A DNA stretch of 64,000 nt from Candidatus Omnitrophota bacterium (GTDB taxonomy: Bacteria > Omnitrophota > Gorgyraeia > Tantalellales > Tantalellaceae), in NCBI GenBank assembly GCA_014728045.1, contig WJMH01000017.1, positions 1 to 64,000 of the forward strand. Direction: 5' to 3'. Below are positions 10,001-22,000 of this stretch, in pieces. Within the stretch, counting starts at the first letter, position 1. Every line of letters starts with the position of its first letter. The notes under the pieces were generated by a model. It saw only the letters and a program-made list of their open reading frames with translations, searched no databases and was not told the DNA's origin. A program made the translations under genes and the position numbers.

Positions 10001-13000
10001 AGAAGAGCCTCGACCAGATCGTTTCCGAAGCGCATCAGATGGCCGAAAGGGGAGAGGACCAAGTGTCGATAGGCCGCTTCATGGAAGAAGAGATCAAGCT
10101 CGCCAGTGCCAACAAGAAAGAGATGCTCATCGAGAAGGGAATAGAACGCCAGGCGGACGGGACGGTCGTCGTGAACACGGTCGCGGTCACCAGGAACGCC
10201 GAAGGGGACGAGGTTCGCATACCCGTCTCCCGCAGTAGGGCCATGACGATGGAACAGGCCCAGAGACAGCTGGATAAGCCGGTGAACATGATAGCGGTGG
10301 GAGACGTTCATAATGACGTGGAATCACTGGAAAGGCTCCAGCAGTATGCCGCGGATAATGGATGTCTTCTGCTTTACAACGGGGATATGATCCTTGAGAT
10401 GAAGGAACGCGGGCAGGACCGTATAACCGCCAGCGGCAGGAAGGTCCTGAAAATGGTATTCGGTGAAAAGGAGGGACAGCGTGGTTTGGTGGACGCTCTT
10501 CTCAGCGTGGAGCTCGGCGAATATGTCACGCAGTCGGCGGTGGATAACATGAAGTGGTTCGCCGATGAACTCAGGTTCGCAGGACTGGAAAGGGAGGCAT
10601 CACGGGCGGATTCTTTCGTGAATAAGATGGAAACCGCCGCTAACGAGGGCAGGAAACTGACCGAGAGCGAGGTCGGTGAATTTATCGGCAATCTCGATTT
10701 TATGCAGATCAGGCAGAACCTGGCGCCGGAGGTATTCATGTCGCTTGAGCAGGGACATTCATCCCCACGGATATATCCGCTGATGCGTGCTTTCGAAAGC
10801 ACTTATCCGTCGGAATACGTTGTGGCCAAAAAGGACGCTCGGGGCAATGTTACCGGAAGTATAGTCGCCGAGCACCAGCCCGGGTTCAACATAGGAATGG
10901 AGACGGGCAGGGATGGCGTGATCTCATCCGGTGAAGGCGCAATACTTAAAAAAGGTGTCGGGGAGAGGTCCGGGACAGTGGATACGGCCCTCGCTCAAAG
11001 GATACTCGACCACCTGGGCGAGAGGGATGTAAGCGTTCAGGGTCATGAACACCCGTTATACATAAATCCCCAGACAAAGGAAAAGACCCAGGCTCCCGTG
11101 GTCGTCTACAGGAACGCCGAGGGTGAATGGGCCTGGAAGTTCGTTTTTGAGCAGTCCGATCTTGAAAACCTGGGTGATATCGACAAAGCGCTTATCCTGC
11201 AGCCAGAGACGGAAGCCAACGTGAGACTTCTAGCCAGCACGGAGATGGACTCCAGCGGAAGGACCAGGATCAATCTCGCGCTCGCTGAAGGCTTCGCCTC
11301 GGCGACCAATGACGGCAAGTATGAACAGATGGCCGGAGATATCCTGTCCGCCAGGAAGCACGCATTGATGCAGAAGGCGATCGACGCCGGGCAGAGAGCC
11401 GAGTCGGCGATGGAGAAAGCCGGTGACAGGAGCCTTTCACGGGAGGAGAGGACGAAAGCGACCGAGGAGGCCGAGTCCGCCCGGGCCGAGCGTGAACAGG
11501 CCCTTGCCGATATGGCCGCCATGGATATGACCGGAAGGAACGCAGAGGCGTACGCCGGGGCTTTCCTGGATCTTTATAAATCCAGGAAAGGCATGATACT
11601 TCCCCTTGCCGCGAAACAGATGCAGGTCCAGCAGATGAACAACTCCTTCAATCCCAGGATTAAAAGAGGGGCCAAAGTAAATATGGGCGAGATAGCCAAG
11701 GTGGCCGCGGCGAGGGCCCTTATGGTGGAAGTCTCCGAAGAGATGCTTAGTGACATGTCTCTTGTCGATAACGCGCTTTTCGAGACGGTGGGACTTGACA
11801 GGAACGCTTTAGCCAATGTTACAACTTCGGCGGAACTTTTGGAGGTAATGAAGTCGGCCGCCAGAGATCAGGGGGTTTCGGAAAGAAGATTGGAAGAAGC
11901 AGATACGATAGACCAGGCGCTGGTGCTTTTAGCCAGGGCCAATCCCCGGATCGCGGTCGAACAGGCCATGAAAAACTGGGACCAGGAAAGCAAGGACAGT
12001 TTCCAGCGGATGGTGGAGGGTTTGCCTATGGAGGACAGGCTGTGGCTGATAGAAAACTTCACTACCGCCGACAGGAAACAGATCAACGCCTTCAGCGTCT
12101 CAATGGACAGGCAGAACCGTCCGGTAAGCGTTAAAGTGAGGTACCAGGACGGCACGGAGAACATCTTCGAGGACGGATATCTGGATACGGTGATCGCTCT
12201 CTCCGGCGCGGCCAAACGCATGGGAACGGACGAGGATACGGGCGCCAGGGCCCGAAGGCTTTTCGCCGGAAGGGACGCTTTTCTTTCGGCGGCCCGCGCA
12301 AGAGGCACTGAAGAGACCATAGAAGGCCAGAAAGCGGTCGTAGTGGATTTTGATTTCGGTGAGCTGGGAGAGGGCCTCAAGGACGCGGGACTGGCCTACC
12401 AGTTCAGGGATAATAACGTGCTCTACATCGTTCGTAATACCAATGCAGATTTCCGCAGGCAGGCCGAGGCTGCCGGAGCCGATTACGGGCAACTTCTCGA
12501 AGAAGCCGTCTACCACGAAGCCCGTGAAGCGGCGTGGATGCAGAACGGATCGCTCAGGGCGAAAGCGGCCGAACTTGCCGAAAGATGGCGAGAGCTTGGC
12601 ATGAAAAGAGCCCCGCGCGTCAGGGAAATGGTCTGCAGAATGGCACATATCATCGCGGGTATGGAACAGGGCGTAAGCTTCGGTAAGGGAGCCGTCGCCG
12701 CAAGCCATCTGGCCGATATACGGCAGATGAGCGCTGAGCAGAGAAGCGCCCTGGCCGTGGAGGACAGGTCCCTGCATGCGGAAGTGCTTGACTGGGCGGC
12801 TAGTGAAGGAGGCGCGAGGTTCGGATATCAGGACGCGATGGATTACCAGGAGCAGGTAAGGTTCGCCGCAAGGACCCAGGCGGACAAGATGTGGGGCAAG
12901 GCACAGGTCGCCCAGCTTACCGGTGAAAGAGTGACCGGTCTGCGGGGCAGGGATAAATACCGTAAAGTTGTACCGGTCGCGGATGTCCATGGAGACCTGG

Positions 13001-16000
13001 AGGCCCTGAGGGATTACCTGGAAGGCGCCGGAGTGATACGAAAAGGCGCGACCGCGGAGCAGGACGTGTGGATAGGCCAGAACATGTCGCTGGTGCAGAT
13101 GGGGGACATGATCGACAGGGGCCCCCAGTCCAGAGAGGCCATAACGTATATGAGGCGCTTACAGAAAGATGCCGCCAAAAAAGGCAGCAAACTTGTCCGG
13201 CTTATAGGCAATCATGAGCTTGCGTTCCTGCTCTGGCATAATCTGAACAAGAGGAACGAAGCCAACAGGGTCAAGGACCAGCGGAGATTGAGCGCGGTCA
13301 CCAAGGGCATGGACCGGTCGCTGATGAACGACGCTTTCGTGGAGGAACTGAAAAGAGACATACTGGAGGGGAATCTTGTTGCTTCCTATGAAGTGGGAGG
13401 GAAGGTCTTTACCCACGGTGTTATCACCAGTGAAATAGCGGACATGGTAAAAGGTTCCAGGGCCGATCTCTCGGAAGAAGAGTTCGTAAGCTCGGTCAAC
13501 GAAATTCTCGTGAATGCTGTAAGGAACAATGATTATAGTAATCCTATCTTTAATTTCGGTCACAATATAGACGGTAGCAGGGTCGGTCTTTTCACCGGGT
13601 ACGTTTCCAGGTCCCCCATGTACGGCGAAATAGCGGGCTATGAACAAGTAGTCGGCCATGACCCCTCATCGCGGGCTTTGAAATCGGCGCTCGGCGGAAA
13701 GGTGATAGGCGTTGATGTGGCCATGTCGGAAGGTTTTTACGGCGGGAAAAAAGGAAGCAGGCTCGGTCTTGTCTTCGAGAACGGACTTGTCTATGAAATG
13801 AAGCCGGGTGTGAAAGCGCCGGCTACCGTAAAGGCTTTTGCCACGGCGAAGGACTGGGGTCAGCGAGCAGAGAGGACGGGCCGCCTTGCAGCCTATGAAA
13901 GTACAACTTCCATGATCCTGAAGGCCAAAGAGATGGGTCTTGATCACAAGGCGGTCGTGGGCCAGGAAATGGAAAGATTAATGACGTTGAGAGAATACAT
14001 AAGAGGTGTAAAGGCCAATCCGGCACTCAACGGTGTTACCGGCGCTTTGACCAACGCCCAGACACAGGAACTCATAAGCCTTTCGCAGAACATAAACCGG
14101 AAACTCGCGACGCGGATCGCTCAGGCTGAAGCGGACTCGAAAAAGGACGCTCTTGCCAGGAGGACCGAAGCCGAACTTGAGGAGCTTAAAAATAACATTC
14201 AGCAGGATATAGCCACAATGGCCTCGGACGCACGGTCTATTTACGACCGGAGCCACCCGAATTATGCCAAGAACAACGTGGATAAATACTTGAACGACCT
14301 TGCGGCTACGGCGGAGGGAAAGGATCTCTTTTCACGTCTTACCGCCGAGCAGAGGAATGAATTAAGGGATTTCATCGTGGCCCGGGCGCAAGAGAGCATG
14401 AAAGAAGTCGCGGCCCGGGAGGAACGCGCCGGAGCGAGAAGGAAAGAAGCGGCTGAACGAGCAGTCGAGCAGGTCGGTGTCATGGGGCTTCACCAGGGTC
14501 TCGAGAAGATCCTGGGTGAGGCGGTCTCGGGAAGAATGAGCCGGTATGTTGACGGTGACATGGAGAGGGTATCAGCCGCGGGGGAATATCTCACGGCCAG
14601 GGGAGTTACTGACCATCGTGACGAAGCGGCGATAAGAACAGCAATATCAGAGGTGGAGAAGCGGGATGACTACAGAGCAGAGATAGCCAGGATCGAATCA
14701 GAGCGGAAAGAGGCAAAAAAGAAGCTTGAAGAAGAACTCACCGCCCGGGAGGCGGTCAGCGCCGCACAGGAAAAAGCCGAAAGAACCCAGGCCCAGAAAG
14801 CTCTGGAACAGGCCAGGCAGGTTGCCGCCAGGGCCGACAGGGAAGGGATAGGCACGGATCTATTGAGAGTTCAAAGAGGTCTTGTAAAGCTCATAGGGCA
14901 GGCGGAAGGCAGCAGGGTGGCTTTTGCGGACCTGAACGAGGCGGTGAAAGAGATGGAAGCGGCCGAAACATACCTGCGTTCGGAAGGGGTGACGGACGTG
15001 AGTAACGCAGCTGCACTCCGGGATAAGCTTGCACAGGTAAGGGCCAGTGACAAGTACAAGAATCAGGCAGAGGCCAGCCGGGCGAGGGCTATGGTACGCA
15101 TGGCCGAAGCGGACGAAATAAAACAGCTTGCCTCGAGCGGTGTCCTGCAGGATATACAGCTTGCGCGCATAAAAGCGAGCAAACTGTGGGGCAAAATGAA
15201 AGACCAGGGCTATACCGGCTCCAACCTTAACATGATGGCCAATATCGTGGCGGATCTTTCAAAAGCGGTTTCCGGCTTGAAAAGAGGAAGGCAGGAGAAC
15301 AGGGTAAAGCAGCTGGTGGACCAGCTTAACGGCGATATCCAGAAAGCCCGTGAAGAGTACGCATCACTTGGCCGCATGGCCGAAGCGGAAAGACTGGAAG
15401 GGGAAAAGAAAGAGGCCGAAGCCGAAGCGGGTCGCCTCGCTCGGGTCAAGACAGCGTATCTTGACGCTCAGGGAAAGGCCAACAGGCTGATCGGGCAAAT
15501 CCAGGGGAACAGGATCGATGCCGCATCTGCTCGCGAAGAGCTCAGAAGGATACAGGCGGACCTGGACAGAGAGGCCGGGGCTCTGATGGACCTTGCCAGA
15601 AGGGAGGATGTCGCCGGTCTGATGCGTTCGGCCAGGAGCAGCTTGTTAAAGGCCGAGGAAGAGATAAACCTGGCCTCCGTGCGCCAGGAGGTAGAGTCGG
15701 AGACAATGGAGAACATCCTCGAAAAAGTAAAGAGCACTCAGGCTTCGGATATACGCAGGTACCTTATCGATAACGGTATAGCCCGTGACGGACGGGAAGC
15801 CCGGCGCCTTGCTGACGTTATTGCAGCGTCCAGGAACTATCATCAGCAGTTCAGGGAACTTGTCACGGTCAACCAGCTCATGAACGACATACACCCGAGT
15901 TTCCTGCAGAAGCTTAATGACGCTTACAAGATACTGACGATGTCCATGGGAGTGGATTTCGTGGACAGGGACATGCTGGACAGGATCGCCTACAGGATGG

Positions 16001-19000
16001 GGCAGATGGAAGGAGAGTTTTCCGAGGGGTGGCTCTCCGAGAAGGCCAGGATATCCCAGAAGCTGAAACTGCTGTCTGACGAGACGAAAGGCGTGGTCAG
16101 GCGCACGCCCGAGATGGAAAAAGCGATAGCTTTTTACGAAGAACTTGAAAATCTCGAACAGACTGGAAAAGTCGACATGCAGGTAGGGGCCCACGCCATG
16201 GCCCTGGTCGTGGGGGACAAGGTCATAAAACTCACCGACAGGCCCGAGTACGCCGCCGAATACAGGCCTCGCCTTTTCAACCAGCAGGTGGCGTATAAGT
16301 CCAGTGTTATCGAAGGCACTTCCGCTCTCAGCAGCTGGAACGAGGCATGGGACGGCGTCCTCAGTGAGGACCAGGCCCGGCCTGAGCTTCCTGCCGCTTT
16401 CAGACAGGCCGGCAGGGGCCTGGTAGTGCAGGAGAAGGCGGATATGACGCTGGATGAGGCAATAGACGCGGGACTGGTAACGGATTCCCAGGTGAGGGGA
16501 TTTCTCGCCTCGCTCCATAAGCGGGGGACTCCCATCGTAATGGATAGAAGGAGCGATATCCTCAAGAATATAGGTGTAACCCTCAATTCCAGGGGTGGGG
16601 TCAAGGCAATTAAACTCATCGACAAGAACAGCGTCCTGGAAGTCTCCGAGGCTGAGAGAGAATCGATAATCAATGACATCATGGGTAATGACCAGCTCAG
16701 GAAAAGGTTCGACCTCGCTGAAGGAAAGAGACAGGAAAGAGCAGAAGCCGCCCGGAAAGCCGCGGAAGCAAGAGCGGCGAGACGCACGCGTGCGCAGGCA
16801 GCTGCAGATCAGCTTGCCGCACGACAGGAGGAACTTAACAATGTGATAGCAGAATTAAGGGATCGTTTTAAAGCTTCTGATGAAGAGCTTCCTGCAGCTG
16901 AAGAAACCGCGGAGGAGCTTGCCGCCAGGGTCGATGAGCTGGATCAGCAGATAATCCAGACAGAGCAAGAAGAAGGCAGGACTGAAGAGGTCTGGCAATG
17001 GATACGCAACAGGGCAGAAGATATCGCAAGAGAAAAACCCGGCCAGAGCGACAGGGAGAACTTCGAGGAGGCGGCAGGATGGATAAGCGCTAAGCTCCGG
17101 GCTTTGAAAAGGGCTGCTGAACTGCAGGCAGAGATAAATATCGCCAAGGCACCTAAACGCACCACCCTTAAAGCTCATCAGATACAAGCCGCCGTGGAAG
17201 AAGCGATGGCTTCCGGGCTGACCAGGAATAAGGATATAGCCGAGTATGTGAAGAACTGGGCTATAGAACGCGGCGAGGTGGCTCCCGCAGCCGGTACGGT
17301 CAACCGTTATGCGGCAAATATCAGGAAAGAAAGAGAGCTGGCAGCACGCACATCTGCTATGGATGAAGCCTCCCGTAACGTCGAGGAGACGGGAGAGCTG
17401 GTAGATAAGCTGAACAGGAAAGCGAACGCCATAAACGCGCTTCTTGCCGAACCGGAGCTCCTAAAGGTCGTGCTTTTGAACCAGCCGGCGCTTTTGAATG
17501 CCATTATGTTAGGCATAAGGGATATGGGCAAGGTAAGCATTATGCTGGCCGAGACGCGCCAGAAGCTGGCGGAACTTGAAAAGCTGGGGGATGCTCCGGA
17601 GGTACTGCGCCAAAAACAGCAGCTGGAGGACCGTATCACTTTCCTGGAAGGGCGTAACAGCGCGCTGGCTCCCGAATACGCTGATCTAAAAACAGCTCTT
17701 GAAGCGTATGATTCGGCCACCGCGGCGCGGCTTCTCGCCGAAATGGAAGGCCACCCCGCTCACGGTCCGCCAAGCATGAGAATATCCGACGAGGAGTTCA
17801 GAGAAGTTGAGACAATGCTGTTCGAGAACACCCTGCCAGAAGATATAAGTGCCCTTTCCGACCGTATCCCCGATTTTGCCGAGCTCTTGAAACATTTTGC
17901 CACGCGCGCGGACAGGCTTGATCCGACTATAAGCGATGGTGTGCGTGACGACCTCGCCAGATTAAGAAAGAACACCCGCAGGGCCCTCATGCGCATGGCC
18001 GGGCTTGATATGGATATAGAAGAGGCTGCTTTGACACAGGAAAATCTTAATAAAATAATGTCCCTTTATTATTCCAGTGACGAGGAGAAGGGGCAGATAC
18101 TGGATATAGTCATGGAATCCGCATCGCTTGAAGAAGAGGGGGCCGCGGTCAGGGAGAATGCCAAGAAGGTGACAGGTCTGATAGACAGAATAACGAGCGT
18201 GCAGGAAGAAAGCCGCAAGCCGGTAAGCGGCATGGAGAACATAAAGAAACTTTTCGCGAAGGCGGAAAACCTTATGGCGCGTCTTGAAGCCGCTGAAAAA
18301 GAAGGCAGGCTGGACAGGGTAACGCTTTCGGAACTCTGGTCCACGCTCCGGCTTTTGCAGAACGAGGATGCTTCGGGACTTACAAGGGAGGAAAGGGACA
18401 AAGAGGGAGCGGAAGAAGTCTCTATCGCCCAAAAAGGCGCAGAGAGCGTTCGCTCAGCGCTATCAGAAAAACTTGGCGACATTAACGGCCGTCTCCAGGG
18501 CCTGATGTCCGAGTTCGGCGAGGGTTACGCGGCCCCGGTCCTTTTAAGGCTTCAGGCACGCATGAAGGAATACGGCAACGACCTTGAAGGCTTTTTTACC
18601 GACCGTCTCCAGAAGAGACTGCCGGTAATAATGCAAAAAGCCGAGGAACTGGCAAAGGCCAGCGCCGAAGCCGGCAGCCTGATAACAGATGAAGTGGAGA
18701 ACCGCTCATTCGAGGAAGATAAGGATTACGTCCGCGAACTTATGGACAAGGGAGGTGTGGATTACACGGAGAATAGGGGCGCTCTCACCAAATCGATGGA
18801 TAAAGAGCTCGATCTTGTCATGAGCGATCTTGGAAAAATGGAGGAGCTTGACGCGGCCAGCCTCGAGAGGATAAAGGCGAGGATCGATGCCATAAGAGGG
18901 GACCCGCAGTATCTTTACAAGGTCCACACCGAGATCATGCCCGAACTGGTCTCCATGCTGGAAGAACAGATCGAGGCCAGCAGAACCGATGCAACGCGCA

Positions 19001-22000
19001 AGGAAACAGTCAGGAACATGATCAACCAGTTCATGAAGGTCCACCAGGTCAGCGAGGCACACTACAGGTCGATGGACGAATCGGAAGTCAAAGCCTGGGC
19101 GCGGTGGCTAAAAAGAATGTCAAAGGACTTCGGTGACAATATAAGGGCCGAGTCGGCGCAGCAGCTTGAAGATTACCTGGATAACATCACCGTCGAGGCG
19201 AAAAGGGAGGAACTGACAGGCAAACTCCGGGAAATGATAGGCAGGCTTAATGATGATATAGAAGGCACCGATAAGGCTGACGGATTGGAGAAAATGATAG
19301 AAGCAAGAAGGGATGCCCTTGCTCAGACAAGAAAGCAGCTTGAGGACAAAAAAGACGAAGACGGCAAGCCTCTCAGCCGTGCCGCGATCATCAGCCAGAT
19401 GGACAGGGAAAAGAACCTTGCCGAGGCTATCGATCAGATACAGGAGGAACTGAACAAGCTGACAAGCAAAAGGGACAGGATAATAGCTATGATGGAACAG
19501 ATCGAGTCCGGTGAGTTCGATCGGACCCAGATGGAAAATGACCTCACGCCGCTTCTGGTGCAGTATAACGTCCAGAAGGACATGAAAGAACTCCGTGAGC
19601 GGGTCAAGGCCAAGGTCAGGGATATTTTAGAAGCACCGGGGGCGAAGGACGAGCAGGGCAACTACAAGCCGGAGAAGATGAAAGAAGCATACGAAAGCAT
19701 GTCGGAGTTCGAGAAGTTCGCCGGGATGGCTTTCGCCGACCTGAGTATGGAACATGCTCTGGGATACAGTCTTTACGAGGTGCAGGTGCTGGCGGGACTT
19801 CTTTCGGCCGACGGTTACATGGTCAACATACAGACGGGTGAAGGTAAAACTGAATTCGCATCCATAGCCTTGACCATATCCTCACTTACGGGTCTTAAGA
19901 CTTTCGCTGAGACCTCGAACGAGAACCTTGCCCGTAAAGACCATTTTGAACGCAAGAAAATATTCGACTTCATGGGCCTAAGATCAGCGCTTTTTTCAAA
20001 AAGCGACGTTGACCTTTCCCAGGACAGGAATGCCGAGATAAAGCGCCTTTTCGACGAGGGTGAAACCGGCGTGGATATCGTTACCTTCGATACTCCCGGT
20101 TTTAACTTTGAGCTTGCGACAGAACTGGCCAAAAAAGACGAGGAACGCCTTATCAAGAAAGGCCGGAAGTTCATGTTCATCATCACCGACGAAATAGACG
20201 CGGCCATGAGGGAAGCTTCCACGCAGTATCGTATAGCTCTGCCCGCGGGAGAAATAGAGGCGGGAACCGATGAATATGACCTCATCAAGGCGGGTGTGGT
20301 ACTTGCCGATAATCTCGTTAACAGTGATGTAGGCAGGGAGGTTCGCGCTGAACTTGAGACAGGGGAAGAGAAAACCCCCGAGGAGGCTGTTGAACAACAT
20401 TATTATGAGGTGGACAGGACGGGGACCGGTGGATTCAAATTGACCGAGACCGGAGAAAGAGAGATACGTAAAAGATGCCAGGACCTTGCGAAGAAAGAGG
20501 ATCTTGATGCCGGCGAGCTTTTCGAATGGGTGAAAAAGTCCATCATGATGATAGAGACCACTGAACTGGGGGTTGATCACAATATCGTCTCCGGCGAGGT
20601 CAAGCTTTACGATAACAGCGGTCTTTTGGGTAGCCGCCGCCTCAGCGACGGCAGGCATACCGTGCTTGAGATGTATCTCAGGGAAGTGAAAAAACATAAG
20701 AATGTCGTGGTCCACGGGGATTCTTCCAGCACATCCGAGATCGGCGGCGGGCCCGCCAGGACCGAGTTCTTCTCTGTGATCACAGGTTCCAGCGGTACCG
20801 CTCTCGCCTCAGAGAAGGAACTTAAAGGCATCCTGCAGGGTAAAGACGGCGCCAAGGCCAAGGGTGTGCTGGATATCCCGACCCATATAAGACGCGACGC
20901 GGCAAGAAAGGCCCGCGAATCCATCCTGATAGACGGGGAAGCCGACAGGATAGATATGCTCAAGGGGTGGATCAAACGCGGCGCCCGCCAGATGAGCGTA
21001 GGAGAGCAAACAGGTTATGTGATGCCCGCCAGTTTTCAGTATGTAAGGGATTTTGAGCAGGCAAAATCCATGCAGCGGAAAATGGAGGCTATCATCGAGC
21101 AGATGAAGGCTTCTGGCGAGATGGACCTGTCGGATGTTGAGATACAGATAGTAAGCGGTGAGTTCAAGGGCGAAGAGCTCAAGGCAAGGATCAAGAAGTC
21201 CGGGAAACAGAACGTAATAACGATCTTCACTGATGCCGGAGCGAGGGGTACCAACTATCAGGCTTCGATGAAGAATCTGACCGTTTTCAATGATTATGTC
21301 AGATCGGATCAGCTTAAGAGAATGCAGACTATCCTTGAGGAAAGGAGACTGCCGGGAATGTCACGGGCAGCGGGCGAACTTGAGGCCGCCCAAAAAGCGG
21401 AAGACCTGGATGCGATGAGGGAGGCGGCGGGTCAAATATTTGATGAGGCAGTAGAAGCTTTGAGGGTAACTGAGGAGGCGTTGACCCGGGCCAGGCAGAA
21501 ACTGGAAGATGCCGAAAGCATAGAGGATGAAGCCCAGCGCGAGGAAGAAAAGGCCTGGAGAGAAAGAGAGATAAAAAGCCTTAACAAGGTAAAGAGCGCT
21601 TTAGAGGGCATAACAGACCAGGATAAGGCCGCCTTTGTCTCCGCGAGCGGTGAATATAAGGCGGGGGATCTTATGCAGGAGCTGGATGTGCTTGAATATT
21701 ACAGTTCGCAGAGCACCCAGAGCCTTGCGAGGAAGCTTTTGGACCTCGATAAAGCGGAATACCGTGAAGGGGAACAGGCGGAGGAGAACAGGCAGAAGAA
21801 AATATCCGAGATCAAGGAACTCCTTGGGGGCATAAGGGACCGACTCGAGAAGGATCTTGCGGATGCGCGGACCGACCAGGCGAGGGAGCAGTTAAGGAGC
21901 CGGATCAGGACCCTTAACGAGTTCGAGATAGACCTGGATACAAGGTTCATAAGCGGGTTCAGGCTACTGGCACAGTTGAGCAATAAATCAATAGGTGACC

